A stretch of DNA of 64,000 nucleotides from Pleomorphomonas diazotrophica (GTDB lineage Bacteria > Pseudomonadota > Alphaproteobacteria > Rhizobiales > Pleomorphomonadaceae). A program made the position numbers and the translations under genes. Position 1 is the first letter of the stretch; every line of letters starts with the position of its first letter. The notes beneath the pieces are model-generated. The model saw only the letters and a list, made by a program, of their open reading frames with translations, had not been told where the DNA came from and made no database searches. The DNA lies in contig NZ_PJNW01000002.1 in the NCBI RefSeq assembly GCF_002844595.1, positions 930,001-994,000 on the forward strand, written 5' to 3'. This document shows, in pieces, positions 25,435 through 34,290 of the stretch.

Positions 25435-25938
25435 TCACGCGCGAATCGGCACCGTGGTGGTCCGCTTGATGGCCTTAAGCGCCACGAAGGAGCGGAGCGA
25501 GGCAAAGCCGCCGACGGCGGTGATCAGCCGCTCGATGAGGCTGGCCAGTTCGCCGAGGTCCTTCACCATGATCTTCAGGAGATAATCGGCATCGCCGGTC
25601 TGCGACCAGCACTCGACCACCTCGTCGGCAGCATCCACGAAAGCCCGGAAGGCCTTGCCCGTTTCGTCGTCATGATTGCGCAGGCCCACCAGCGTGTGGG
25701 CGATAATGTTGATGCCCAGTCGCTCGGGATCGAGAATGGCGACGATATCGCGAACAAAACCATCGGCCCTGAGGCGCTGCAGCCGGCGGGCGCATTGGGT
25801 TGGCGACAGATGCACGATTTCCGACAGTTCCGCCTGGGTCATGTCGCCCTTCGCCTGGATTGCGGCGAGAAGACGCAGGTCGAAGACATCCAACTCTTCC
25901 AAGGCGCGGAACTCCGAAAGGCGCCACGCAAGAAACAT
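25435..25938 (-). CDS. Lrp/AsnC-family transcriptional regulator
   Basis: 167-residue feast/famine regulator. The N-terminal helix-turn-helix is LRLLAAIQAKGDMTQAELSE followed by LSPTQCARRLQRLRADG, and the C-terminal RAM ligand-binding domain includes the GDADYLLKIMV motif. Divergent orientation from the aminotransferase suggests it controls that gene and senses an amino acid. The annotated ATG at 25938 lacks a clear ribosome site; a TTG about 36 bases inside (LEELDVFDLRLL) is a credible alternative start. Confidence 0.9.
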   Translation of the reverse strand: MFLAWRLSEFRALEELDVFDLRLLAAIQAKGDMTQAELSEIVHLSPTQCARRLQRLRADGFVRDIVAILDPERLGINIIAHTLVGLRNHDDETGKAFRAFVDAADEVVECWSQTGDADYLLKIMVKDLGELASLIERLITAVGGFASLRSFVALKAIKRTTTVPIRA

Positions 25939-26064
25939 GCGCGAGCGGCCGGCATAATGCTGAAAATCTTCGCCGCGAGCAATTGTCTTTCAGGAAATCG
26001 CAGAGAAAAATCCGTGGAACCCCATTAAGGTGGAGTTATTCACCGCCATCTGGATGTGCCTCAA

Positions 26065-27237
26065 ATGTTTGACACACTGCCCGAACAGCCAGCCGACGCC
26101 TTGCTTGCCCTCATCGGGCTCTACCGTGCCGATCCACGCCCCCAGAAGCTCGACCTCGGCGTCGGCGTCTACCGCGACGACAGTGGCGTTACCCCGATCA
26201 TGGCGGCGGTGAAGGCTGCCGAGAAGGTGCTTCTCGAAACTCGGACCACCAAGGCCTATCTCGGGCCGGAAGGCGACCCCGTCTACACCGATCTCTTGAA
26301 GCCCATCGTCTTCGGCAAGGATCCGGGCGGCCGCGTCGCCGGCATCCAGACCCCCGGCGGCACCGGCGCCGTGCGGCTCGCCGCCGATCTGGTGGCACTG
26401 GCGCGTCCCGACGCCAAGATTCTCTACGGCGCGCCCACCTGGCCGAACCATCTGCAAATCCTCAACGCCACCCGCCTCAAGGCGGTGCCGCACCCCTATT
26501 TCGACGTGAAGGCGCAGACGGTGAACGTCGCCTCGCTGGTGGCGGCGATCGAGAGCGCCTCGGCCGGTGACGTCGTCCTGCTGCATGGTTGCTGTCACAA
26601 TCCGACCGGCGGCGAGCTGGAGCCGGCCGATTGGCGGACGGTTCTGAAGGCGCTGCAGGAGACCGGCGTCGTACCGCTGATCGACTTCGCCTATCACGGC
26701 CTCGGCAAGGGGCTCGAAGGTGACGCCTATGGCGTGCGCCTTCTGACGGACAACCTCGACGAGGTGATGGTCGCCTATTCCTGCGACAAGAACTTCGGTC
26801 TCTACCGCGAGCGCGTCGGCGCGCTCTACGTCAAGGCGCGCGACGAGAAGGCAGCCTCGGTGGTGATGTCCAACCTTGCCGCCTTCAGCCGGGTATCCTG
26901 GTCGATGCCGCCGGACCATGGCGCGGCCATCGTCCGGACCATTCTCGAGGATCCCGAGCTGACGCGCATCTGGCGCGAAGAGATCGACCGCATGGGCGCC
27001 CGCGTTCGCGGAGTGCGCTCGGCACTGGCCGCAGCCGGTCCGGGCCTCAAGGCGCACGAAACGCAGACCGGCATGTTTTCGACGCTGGCGCTCGGCCCCG
27101 AGCAGGTACTGGCCCTTCGCAAGGACCACGCCGTCTACATGGCCGGTTCCGGCCGGATCAATGTCGCCGGCCTGCATGTCCGCGACATTCCGGCCTTCGT
27201 GACGGCGCTGAAGGCTGTTGGGTATCCGGTCGACTGA
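26065..27237 (+). CDS. Aspartate/aromatic aminotransferase (class I, AspC/TyrB type)
   Basis: 390-residue PLP enzyme of aminotransferase subgroup Ia. Visible residues in AspC numbering: Asn194 in CCHNPTGG, Asp222 in LIDFAYHG, the PLP lysine and Arg266 in CDKNFGLYRER, an Arg292-type residue in SRVSWSMPP and the carboxylate arginine in SGRINVAGL. The residue before the lysine is Asp instead of the usual Ser. Start ATG 26065 (MFDTLPEQPAD) matches the family N terminus; a GTG at 26056 is possible. It likely moves amino groups between aspartate or aromatic amino acids and 2-oxoglutarate. It is divergent from an Lrp regulator and 28 bases before a thiamine-diphosphate enzyme. Confidence 0.92.
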   Translation: MFDTLPEQPADALLALIGLYRADPRPQKLDLGVGVYRDDSGVTPIMAAVKAAEKVLLETRTTKAYLGPEGDPVYTDLLKPIVFGKDPGGRVAGIQTPGGTGAVRLAADLVALARPDAKILYGAPTWPNHLQILNATRLKAVPHPYFDVKAQTVNVASLVAAIESASAGDVVLLHGCCHNPTGGELEPADWRTVLKALQETGVVPLIDFAYHGLGKGLEGDAYGVRLLTDNLDEVMVAYSCDKNFGLYRERVGALYVKARDEKAASVVMSNLAAFSRVSWSMPPDHGAAIVRTILEDPELTRIWREEIDRMGARVRGVRSALAAAGPGLKAHETQTGMFSTLALGPEQVLALRKDHAVYMAGSGRINVAGLHVRDIPAFVTALKAVGYPVD

Positions 27238-27265
27238 CCTGACGACGTCTTCGGGGGAGAACATC

Positions 27266-28936
27266 ATGCTACAAGTTCGTGACGCCGTCTCCGGCGGTCG
27301 CGCGATCGTTGACGCGCTCATTGCCAATGGCGTCGACACGCTGTTCGGCCTGCCGGGCGTGCAGACCTATCCGCTTTTCGATGCGCTGGCCCTGTCGGCG
27401 GACCGGATCCGTACCTATGGCGCCCGCCACGAACAGGCCTCGGGCTACATGGCCTTCGGCTACGCCCGCTCCACCGGCCGGCCCGGCGTGTTCTCCGTGG
27501 TTCCCGGACCCGGCATCCTCAATGCCGGTGCGGCGCTGATCACCGCCCTCGGCTGCTGCGCGCCGGTGTTGCTCATCACCGGAAACGTGCCCACGTCCTT
27601 CGAGGGCAGGGGGCGCGGTCATCTGCACGAGATCCCTGACCAGCTCGGCCTGTTGCGGCGCATGACCAAATGGTCGGCGCGCATCGAGCGGGCGGAGGAT
27701 GCGCCTGATCTCGTCAACGAAGCCTTCCGGCAGATGCTGAGTGGCCGGCCCGGCCCAGTCGCCCTTGAAATGGCCTGGGACAGCATGGGGGAAACGGCGA
27801 TTGTCGAGCCCCCCGGAGCCGCCATCATTCCGCCGCCGCCTGAGCCAGATGCAGCGGAGATCGATGCAGCCGCACGGCTGCTCGTCACAGCCCGCCGGCC
27901 GATGATCATGGCCGGTAGCGGCGCCCAGCATGCGGCGGAGGAGGTGAGGGCGATCGCCACGCTTCTCGACGCACCGGTCACCGCGTTGCGCGGCGGCCGG
28001 GGCATTGTCGCCGAGAGCGATCCACTCGGTCTGTCGTCGGCCGTCGCACACCGTCTCTACAAGGAAACGGACGTCGTGCTGGGTGTCGGCACGCGCCTGG
28101 AGCTGCCGACCATGCGCTGGACCGGCATGATGACCTATCACGAGCGGCTGCCCGGCGGCCGCAAGCTCGTTCGTATCGACATCGATCCCGAGGAACTGGT
28201 GCGTCTCAAGGCCGATGCGCCGGTGGTCGCCGATGCGAAACTCGGCCTCCGCGCGCTGATCGCCGCGATCCGTCGTCTTGAGGCCGATGCGCCCGGGCGT
28301 GACGGCGCCACCATTCGCAGCGAGATATGCGCCGCCAAGGCCGCCGTGGAGAGCGAGATCGCCAAGATACAGCCGGAGGTGAACTATCTCCGGGCCATCC
28401 GGGCCGCGTTGCCGGACGACGGCTTCTTCCTGACCGAGCTTTGCCAAGCGGGCTTTGCGTCCTACTTTGCCTGGGAGGCGAAGCTGCCGCGGACCTATGT
28501 CAGCGAGGGCTACCAGGGTACGCTCGGCTACGGCTTCCCAACGGCGCTCGGCGTCAAGGTCGCCAACCCCGGCCGCAAGGTGCTGGCCGTCTGCGGCGAC
28601 GGCGGCTTCCTGTTCGGCCTGCAGGAGCTGGCAACCGCCGCGCAGGAGGGTATCGGCGTGGTGGCGGTGGTGTTCGACAATGGCGCCTATGGCAACGTTC
28701 GCCGCGACCAGCGGACCCGCTTCGAGGGACGTTTCATCGCCTCCGACCTTCGGAACCCCGACTTTCCGAAACTCGCCGAGGCCTTTGGCATCGAGGCGCA
28801 TTCGGTGAGATCGCCAGCCGAACTTACCGATATTCTGCCGAAAGCGCTCGCCGCCGAAGAAACCGTGTTGATCCACGTCGTCGTGCCGCGCGATGGAGAA
28901 GCCTCGCCCTGGCCCCTTATCCATCCGACGTCCTGA
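27266..28936 (+). CDS. Thiamine-diphosphate enzyme of the acetolactate-synthase type
   Basis: 556-residue ThDP-dependent decarboxylase/synthase superfamily protein. The N-terminal PYR domain has the cofactor-activating Glu in RHEQASGYMA. A central TPP_enzyme_M domain lies about 190-320. The C-terminal PP domain has the cofactor motif GDGGFLFGLQEL...FDNGAYGN. No IlvN-like regulatory subunit follows, so housekeeping acetolactate synthesis is doubtful. Its place after an aminotransferase suggests it may act on the 2-oxo acid made there. The start ATG 27266 has GGGGGAG upstream. The specific reaction is not assignable by eye. Confidence 0.87.
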   Translation: MLQVRDAVSGGRAIVDALIANGVDTLFGLPGVQTYPLFDALALSADRIRTYGARHEQASGYMAFGYARSTGRPGVFSVVPGPGILNAGAALITALGCCAPVLLITGNVPTSFEGRGRGHLHEIPDQLGLLRRMTKWSARIERAEDAPDLVNEAFRQMLSGRPGPVALEMAWDSMGETAIVEPPGAAIIPPPPEPDAAEIDAAARLLVTARRPMIMAGSGAQHAAEEVRAIATLLDAPVTALRGGRGIVAESDPLGLSSAVAHRLYKETDVVLGVGTRLELPTMRWTGMMTYHERLPGGRKLVRIDIDPEELVRLKADAPVVADAKLGLRALIAAIRRLEADAPGRDGATIRSEICAAKAAVESEIAKIQPEVNYLRAIRAALPDDGFFLTELCQAGFASYFAWEAKLPRTYVSEGYQGTLGYGFPTALGVKVANPGRKVLAVCGDGGFLFGLQELATAAQEGIGVVAVVFDNGAYGNVRRDQRTRFEGRFIASDLRNPDFPKLAEAFGIEAHSVRSPAELTDILPKALAAEETVLIHVVVPRDGEASPWPLIHPTS

Positions 28937-29046
28937 TCGGCATCGAATCCGCTCGCCGTTGGCAAGCCGTTAATACCTTGTCTGATTTAGTGACCGCCGT
29001 CGCGTGAGCGGGCGACCGCGGTCGGAATCCGGCCGGAAATGATGCA

Positions 29047-29068
29047 CATCGTTAAAATTTTAGCGATG
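29047..29068. promoter_or_regulatory. 22-bp near-perfect palindrome upstream of a small gene
   Basis: CATCGTTAAAATTTTAGCGATG is symmetrical except for one position per arm (G-T). The AT-rich centre contrasts with the GC-rich surroundings. It lies 84 bases before the start of the 143-residue gene and is a plausible operator. Confidence 0.5.
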
Positions 29069-29151
29069 GTGAGAACGCTCCTTTCAGGTCCTCGGCGTAG
29101 GCTTCCTTCGGTGATCCGGATCATCCGCCATCCGGCTCGAAAGGACAGATC

Positions 29152-29583
29152 ATGGATATCGCGAGTGTGAAGCCGGTCTTTACTGGCGTGACCTCGCCGG
29201 TGCCGAAGACGCCGACCGAGCAGAACCAGTCGACGACAACCGACCTCAGCGCCGAGAAGGCCGTCAAGGTTGCGGAGAAGACGGACGGCAATGCCGTCGA
29301 TACGTCAACCGACAAGCCGCAAGGGCAGGGCGCCGGTTTGGTGTCGGCAAATGCGCTGACCAAGGCCAACACCGTCAAGGCCAGCCCGCTCGACCAGGTA
29401 TCCGGCTTCGAGGTGCTCATGTCGTCAGACAGCAAGGCGCCTGAACAGGCCGCCGAGTCTCCGGCCAACGCCGCCGTCGCCCAGGATAGCCAGGAGTTCG
29501 CCATGCGCATGCAGGCGATGATTGAGGCTTGGGAGGGAACGGGCGGCTCGCCGCGCAGCGCGGTCTTTGACCGCAAGCTCTAG
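29152..29583 (+). CDS. Hypothetical protein, 143 residues, low complexity
   Basis: No family recognised. The protein is hydrophilic and rich in Thr, Ser, Lys and Ala, with no signal peptide or membrane span and a probably disordered first two-thirds. A short predicted helix lies near the end (DSQEFAMRMQAMIEAWEG). AAAGGA precedes the ATG at 29152. A strong terminator follows and an operator-like palindrome lies upstream, which together support it as a real, singly transcribed gene. Confidence 0.65.
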   Translation: MDIASVKPVFTGVTSPVPKTPTEQNQSTTTDLSAEKAVKVAEKTDGNAVDTSTDKPQGQGAGLVSANALTKANTVKASPLDQVSGFEVLMSSDSKAPEQAAESPANAAVAQDSQEFAMRMQAMIEAWEGTGGSPRSAVFDRKL

Positions 29584-29605
29584 GATTTCATCGAAGCAAT
29601 ATGAC

Positions 29606-29638
29606 ATCGGCGCCCCTTGAGGGCGCCGATTTCGTTTT
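29606..29638 (+). terminator. Rho-independent terminator after the 143-residue gene
   Basis: A perfect 10-bp stem ATCGGCGCCC/GGGCGCCGAT with a 5-base loop, followed by TTCGTTTT, starts 22 bases after the stop codon. Confidence 0.85.
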
Positions 29639-29695
29639 GGGAGACTGCATGAGCCCGGCCGAATGGCGGCCCGCCGGGAGCCCGAAGGCCGAGCG

Positions 29696-29932
29696 TTACG
29701 GCGTGGTGGTGGCAGGCGGCGTCGCCGGAGCAGCCGGGGCCTCGGGCGCGGCCGGGGCCGGAGTTGTCGGCGCGGCAGGCGCCGGAGTTTCAGGCGCAGG
29801 CGTCGCCGGTGCGCTTGACGTAGCGGGCGGCGGAGGGGTGGTGGTGCCCGTGTTGTTGCCCGAGAAGTAGACGATGGCGCCGATCACCACGATGATCGCA
29901 ATGACGATCCAAATGATGGAAGATCTCTGCAT
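29696..29932 (-). CDS. Small single-span protein with Pro/Ala/Thr tail
   Basis: 78 residues. One membrane span (residues about 5-24, IIWIVIAIIVVIGAIVYF) is followed by a tail made almost only of Pro, Ala and Thr repeats (TPAPETPAPAAPTTPAPAAP pattern), probably periplasmic and extended. GAGGAG before ATG 29932 supports the start; the frame upstream is not needed. No function is known; such proteins can span the peptidoglycan layer. The repetitive tail gives a strongly GC-rich stretch. Confidence 0.7.
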   Translation of the reverse strand: MQRSSIIWIVIAIIVVIGAIVYFSGNNTGTTTPPPPATSSAPATPAPETPAPAAPTTPAPAAPEAPAAPATPPATTTP

Positions 29933-30054
29933 GGGTGTTCTCCTCTCGCTCGATGAACTCAGAAAGCACCGAAGAACAAGGGTCCGCCAGCGCCGCATAC
30001 TACAAACTAAGATTGCGCATTCCGGTTCCGCCCGAGCAAATGGGGCGCCGACCG

Positions 30055-30993
30055 CTATTGCACGGGAGGCACCGGCATCGCGGGTGTCCTCTGTCGGATC
30101 CGTTCACGGTGGGCCGAATAGAGGCCTGAGCCAGCAATCAGTGCCGACCCTAGGAGGGTATGATAGCTCGGCAAATTTCCGAAGAACAGATAGGAGAGAA
30201 TACCAGCCGATATCAACTGGACGTAGGTGATTGGCGCCAGCAGCGAAAGCGGTGCCAGCTTCAGTCCCGAAATGAACAACATGTGGGCTAGCGTGAAGCT
30301 CAACGAACCGCCAATCCCATAGGCAAGCTCGAGGCCGGTCGGAACATAGAACACAGGCACGACCAAGAGCGTCGAGACGCCAAGACCGACGATGCCCGTC
30401 CACATGAACGTGACCTCCGTCGGCTCATGCTTCATCAGGCGCGTGAAGAGCGCGCCCAGAGCCCAGGCAGTCGCCGATCCGAGCGGCAGCAGGGCTGCAA
30501 GCTGAAAGCTGTCGGTGCCAGGGCGGACGATCAGCAGTACGCCGGCAAAGCCGACCGCTGCCGCCAGCCAGCGCCGGATTCCCACCAACTCGCCCAGGAC
30601 GAAGACCGAAAGGACCATCACGATGATCGGCGAAATGAAGTGGATCGCCGTATTGGAGGGCACATCGAGATAGGCGAGACCGAGAACGAAGAAGCTGGTC
30701 GATGCAACGGCGGCAAGGCCGCGGCCGATCTGCAGGCGATAGCTCGCAGGGCGGAAAGCCGACAGGCCGCGGGACCACAGAGCCCAGGGAATCGCCACGA
30801 GAAAGAAAATCAGGTAGCGAAACCACGTCGCAAGTTGGGCTGGCGCCGTCTCCTTCATCAGCTTGGCGCCCACGTCGCCGCCGGCGAAAAAGACCGTCGA
30901 ACCAACAACCAAGAGGATGGCAAGCAACGTCCGCTCCGCGTTGCGAGGCTGCTCGAACGGCGCCTTTCCGGACGTATCGGGAAGGGAAGACAT
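30055..30993 (-). CDS. DMT-superfamily (EamA) transporter
   Basis: 312-residue inner-membrane protein with about ten spans arranged as two EamA repeats (roughly residues 20-150 and 165-295). Typical features include RYLIFFLVAIPW, AIHFISPIIVMVLSV with a Glu in FVLGE, and the second-repeat PLSLLAPITYVQLISAG. It probably exports or imports a metabolite such as an amino acid; the substrate is unknown. ATG 30993 has GGAG upstream. It is divergent from an IclR regulator, which is its likely controller. Confidence 0.9.
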   Translation of the reverse strand: MSSLPDTSGKAPFEQPRNAERTLLAILLVVGSTVFFAGGDVGAKLMKETAPAQLATWFRYLIFFLVAIPWALWSRGLSAFRPASYRLQIGRGLAAVASTSFFVLGLAYLDVPSNTAIHFISPIIVMVLSVFVLGELVGIRRWLAAAVGFAGVLLIVRPGTDSFQLAALLPLGSATAWALGALFTRLMKHEPTEVTFMWTGIVGLGVSTLLVVPVFYVPTGLELAYGIGGSLSFTLAHMLFISGLKLAPLSLLAPITYVQLISAGILSYLFFGNLPSYHTLLGSALIAGSGLYSAHRERIRQRTPAMPVPPVQ

Positions 30994-31262
30994 GGGTGGC
31001 TCCGGGTTTCGTCCGGCGATGGCGCCGAGCCGGCCAGCAACCCCTCGCAGCGAGAAAAAGCCAAGCCGGGAAAAGGTGTAGCGATCGTCGGCCGCTGGGT
31101 TTTGCAAGGAGTCGTTTATGGGCGCAAGCTAATTTCAACCTTGCCCGGACATTGTCAGTAACGGATGCATTTTTTTGTACATATCCACGTGTCGCCACGG
31201 ATGGCCCGCTTTTCCGCACGTCGTAAAGCTTGTTGCACGTGATAACTTGATGAGGGCGGGCA

Positions 31263-32054
31263 ATGGTCCGTGAAGAAGGCAATGAGGCAGCCGCATCGCG
31301 CCGTGCGGTTGCCGTTCCATCGCTACGGAAAGCGGTGTCAATTCTCGATCTGGTCGGACGCCGTGGCCGGCTGCCTTTCTCAACGATCCAGAAGACCCTC
31401 GATCTCCCGAAAAGCACGACGCACCAGCTTCTCAAGGCTTTGACGGACATCGGCGCGGTGCAGGTCCAATCGGACGGCCGCTTCATGCTTGGGCCAAAGA
31501 TCTGCGAGCTCGGAAGCCTCGGGATCCGGCAGCGTACCATCGACAGCCTCTCGCTCAGACACCTGGAGTCTCTGTCTGGACAGTCCGGCTTTCCCTGTGA
31601 GCTCGCCACCTTTGAAGGACGGGACGCCGTGGTTCTTGCCAGCGCGAGTCCCGACGGCGGGGCCCGTAGTGTAGGCTATGACGGCAGGCGCTGGCCCCTC
31701 AATCGGGTGGCGACGGGCAAGGCACTGCTGGCCTTCCTGGATGAAGCGGAAAGAAAACGGCTGCTCGCCGACCTCGAATGGACGAGAATGACGCCGCGTT
31801 CCATCCCTTCGCCCGAAGCGATGCGCCGGGAGCTCGACCTCGTGCGTCAGCGCGGCTGGGCGCTCGATGACCGCGAGATCCTCGAAGATATCTCCTGCAT
31901 CGCGGCGCCCGTGTTCGATGGCCGCAACCATGTGGTCGCCGCCATCGCAACGGTCGTTCAGGCGGACATGGTCACGCCGGAGCGTTATGAAGCGTTGGCG
32001 GAACTGGTTCGCGCTACGGCGAACGCCGTGTCGCAAGAGGTCCGGGGCGCCTAA
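31263..32054 (+). CDS. IclR-family transcriptional regulator
   Basis: 263 residues. The N-terminal winged helix is ILDLVGRRGRLPFSTIQKTLDLPKSTTHQLLKAL; the C-terminal IclR effector domain spans about 90-255, with VATGKALLAFL and ISCIAAPVFDGRNHVVAAIAT typical of the family. GAGGGCGGG precedes ATG 31263. Divergence from the DMT transporter suggests it responds to the transporter's substrate. Two CACGTG motifs and one CACGTC in the shared promoter are possible sites. Confidence 0.9.
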   Translation: MVREEGNEAAASRRAVAVPSLRKAVSILDLVGRRGRLPFSTIQKTLDLPKSTTHQLLKALTDIGAVQVQSDGRFMLGPKICELGSLGIRQRTIDSLSLRHLESLSGQSGFPCELATFEGRDAVVLASASPDGGARSVGYDGRRWPLNRVATGKALLAFLDEAERKRLLADLEWTRMTPRSIPSPEAMRRELDLVRQRGWALDDREILEDISCIAAPVFDGRNHVVAAIATVVQADMVTPERYEALAELVRATANAVSQEVRGA

Positions 32055-32056
32055 GC

Positions 32057-32479
32057 TCAGTCACGCTCGGCGATGCGGGCACGCACCCAGGCGTGAATTT
32101 CCGCATCGACGAAGGCAATGCGGCTTTCGCCGAGCCGGACTGGCTTTGGAAACGTGCCGGCGGCCATCATGCGCTTGATCGATGATACCGACAGCGTGGT
32201 CATGGCCGATGCCTGTTTCATCGACAGGAGCGTCGGCGCGGCGGCGGTTGCCATCCTGGCTTTTCTTGCGGGAGCCGGGGTCGTGTCAGCTTCCGGCAGA
32301 GCGGAGGCGAAAGCGGCCTCGGTCGTCGCCTGGAGGGCATGAACCGGGTTGTCGGTTCCGATCGGGCGAACCGGCTCCGACCTGCGAAGCACGGACGTCA
32401 GCTTCTCAAGCTTGTCGAGCGCCTTCTTCAGGCCAGGATTGTCATCGAGCGGACTGGCTCCGCCGGCGATCTGCCCCAT
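32057..32479 (-). CDS. AlpA-like helix-turn-helix protein
   Basis: 140-residue protein. The C-terminal 65 residues form an AlpA/excisionase-type winged helix: LLSMKQASAMTTLSVSSIKRMMAAGTFPKPVRLGESRIAFVDAEIHAWVRARI. The N-terminal 75 residues are a variable, probably coiled or disordered extension (LDKLEKLTSVLRR). AlpA-like proteins usually belong to prophages or integrated elements, but no integrase or phage gene is nearby. It is convergent with the IclR gene, 2 bases apart. The start is uncertain. Confidence 0.75.
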   Translation of the reverse strand: MGQIAGGASPLDDNPGLKKALDKLEKLTSVLRRSEPVRPIGTDNPVHALQATTEAAFASALPEADTTPAPARKARMATAAAPTLLSMKQASAMTTLSVSSIKRMMAAGTFPKPVRLGESRIAFVDAEIHAWVRARIAERD

Positions 32480-32620
32480 ATCTTTCTGCTCCCAGCCCCG
32501 TGTCGAAGCGGCCAGCCCGCCGCTTTAGTCAACTTTGCCAGTAGCATAAACGACGATTGGTTCACAGGACGTTGCCAATCCGGCAAACCTTCATTCGGCC
32601 CGACATGCCATATCGACACG

Positions 32621-33577
32621 TCATTTGGCGAAATAGGGGGCGAGATTTGCCCGCACCCGTTCAAGCGGCGTCGCACCGGAAACGTCTGGCACGAAGATCT
32701 GGCCAGTGATCGCCTCGAAAGCGTCGATGTAGACTTTCGAGGTCTCGGCGACCATGCTTTCGGGTATTTCGGGAATGGCATCCTTGTAAGGATCGCAGCG
32801 CGCCCCCACCCAAGCGCGGATGAAGTCCTTGTCGAAGCTTTTCGGACGCCGACCGGCGGCGAAATCCTCGGCATAGGACGCGGCGATCCAGTAACGGCTC
32901 GAGTCGGGGGTATGGATCTCGTCGGCAAGCACAATCGTGCCGTCGCGATCGAGACCGAACTCATACTTGGTGTCGGCAAGGATGAGGCCGTGTCCGGCGG
33001 CGATCTCGGCGCCACGCGCGAATAGCTTCAGCGCGTAGTCGGAGACCGTGGCCCATTGCTCGGGCGTCAGCAGCTTCTTCGCAACGATCTCCTCGCCGCT
33101 CAGCGGTTCGTCGTGACCGCCGTCGAATGCCTTGCTGGTCGGCGTCAAAATCGGGGAGGGGAGCTTCTCGTTGTCGTAAAGGCCGTCAGGCAGGGTCAAT
33201 CCATACATGTGCCGCTCGCCAGCCCGGTATTTGGTAAGAACGGAGGTGCTTGTAGTACCCGCGAGATAGCCGCGCACGATCACCTCGACGGGTAGAATAT
33301 CGAGCCGGCGGCCGATCACCACGTTGGGATCGGGATAGGCGATGACATGGTTGGGGCAGATGTCCGCCGTGGCATCGAACCAGAAGCGTGCCGTCTGGGT
33401 CAGCACCTGGCCTTTGAAGGGAATCGCCGCCAGCACGCGGTCAAAGGCGCTGATGCGGTCGGTGGCGATAATGACGCGGCTGCCGTCCGGCAGATCGTAG
33501 TTCTCGCGCACCTTGCCCTTGTAGTAATTGGGCAGTTCAGGAATGAAGGCTTCGGAGAGAACGCGGTCGAGGGCCAT
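32621..33577 (-). CDS. purC: SAICAR synthetase (purine biosynthesis)
   Basis: Phosphoribosylaminoimidazole-succinocarboxamide synthase, 318 residues, joining aspartate to CAIR in purine synthesis. Features are [27 protein letters not shown] at the N terminus, VRGYLAGTT, and the ATP-site [13 protein letters not shown] followed by [12 protein letters not shown]. The length fits the longer, yeast-like PurC class. AAGGAGG sits 7 bases before ATG 33577. It stands alone rather than in a pur operon. Confidence 0.95.
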   Translation of the reverse strand: MALDRVLSEAFIPELPNYYKGKVRENYDLPDGSRVIIATDRISAFDRVLAAIPFKGQVLTQTARFWFDATADICPNHVIAYPDPNVVIGRRLDILPVEVIVRGYLAGTTSTSVLTKYRAGERHMYGLTLPDGLYDNEKLPSPILTPTSKAFDGGHDEPLSGEEIVAKKLLTPEQWATVSDYALKLFARGAEIAAGHGLILADTKYEFGLDRDGTIVLADEIHTPDSSRYWIAASYAEDFAAGRRPKSFDKDFIRAWVGARCDPYKDAIPEIPESMVAETSKVYIDAFEAITGQIFVPDVSGATPLERVRANLAPYFAK

Positions 33578-33728
33578 CGGTGCCTCCTTGACGAATGGAG
33601 CCGGAGAGCGGCTGCGGGCTCGCCGCTGCATAGAGCATCAGCGAAGAAACTTTAAGCCGAACTTGCAGGCACGGGCTCGCTCGGCTTATTTTGATTCGAT
33701 TCATATGCGAAGTTGTCCGGAGAACATC

Positions 33729-34280
33729 GTGAGCCGCATCCGCGTCGCCGTCGACATGGACGAAGTCATCGCCGACACCTATGGCGCCATGCTGAACTGG
33801 CTTGTTGGCCGCCATGGACCACGATGGACACCCGAGGCGTTGCATGGTCGGCAGATCTTCGATGTGCTGGAGTTGGAAGCGGCCGAGTCGCTGTGGAGCG
33901 CCATGCACGATGGCGCGTTCTTTGCCGATCTGCCGGTGATCGAGGGCAGTCAGGCGGCGCTGTCGGCCATCGCGTCGCGTTGCGAGTTGTTTGTGACCTC
34001 GGCGGCGATGGAATTTCCCAACTCGTTCGGTCCGAAGTTCCTCTGGCTGCGCCGCCACTTTCCCTTCGTCGATCCGCTCAACATCGTTTTCTGCGGCGAC
34101 AAAAGCATCATCGCCGCCGATTGCTTGATCGACGACAATGTACGGCATTTCCAGAGATTCGGCGGGCAGGGGATCGTCTTCTCATCCCCTCACAATGCGA
34201 ACGTCACCGGCTATCCGCGCATCCCCCACTGGAGCAAAGCCGCAGCCGTGTTATCGGAGATCTTTCCCGGCGCGATCTGA
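33729..34280 (+). CDS. 5'(3')-deoxyribonucleotidase-like HAD phosphatase
   Basis: 183-residue HAD-superfamily protein of the NT5C type. Motif I is DMDEVIADTYG; motif II-type LFVTSAAM and the C-terminal GDKS...DCLIDDNVRHF follow. It probably removes phosphate from (deoxy)nucleotides; the exact substrate is uncertain. GTG 33729 is preferred over ATG 33705 because GGAGAA lies 7 bases before it and the protein then begins MSRIRVAVDMDE. It is divergent from purC, another nucleotide gene. Confidence 0.85.
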   Translation: MSRIRVAVDMDEVIADTYGAMLNWLVGRHGPRWTPEALHGRQIFDVLELEAAESLWSAMHDGAFFADLPVIEGSQAALSAIASRCELFVTSAAMEFPNSFGPKFLWLRRHFPFVDPLNIVFCGDKSIIAADCLIDDNVRHFQRFGGQGIVFSSPHNANVTGYPRIPHWSKAAAVLSEIFPGAI

Positions 34281-34290
34281 AACACGGGCA

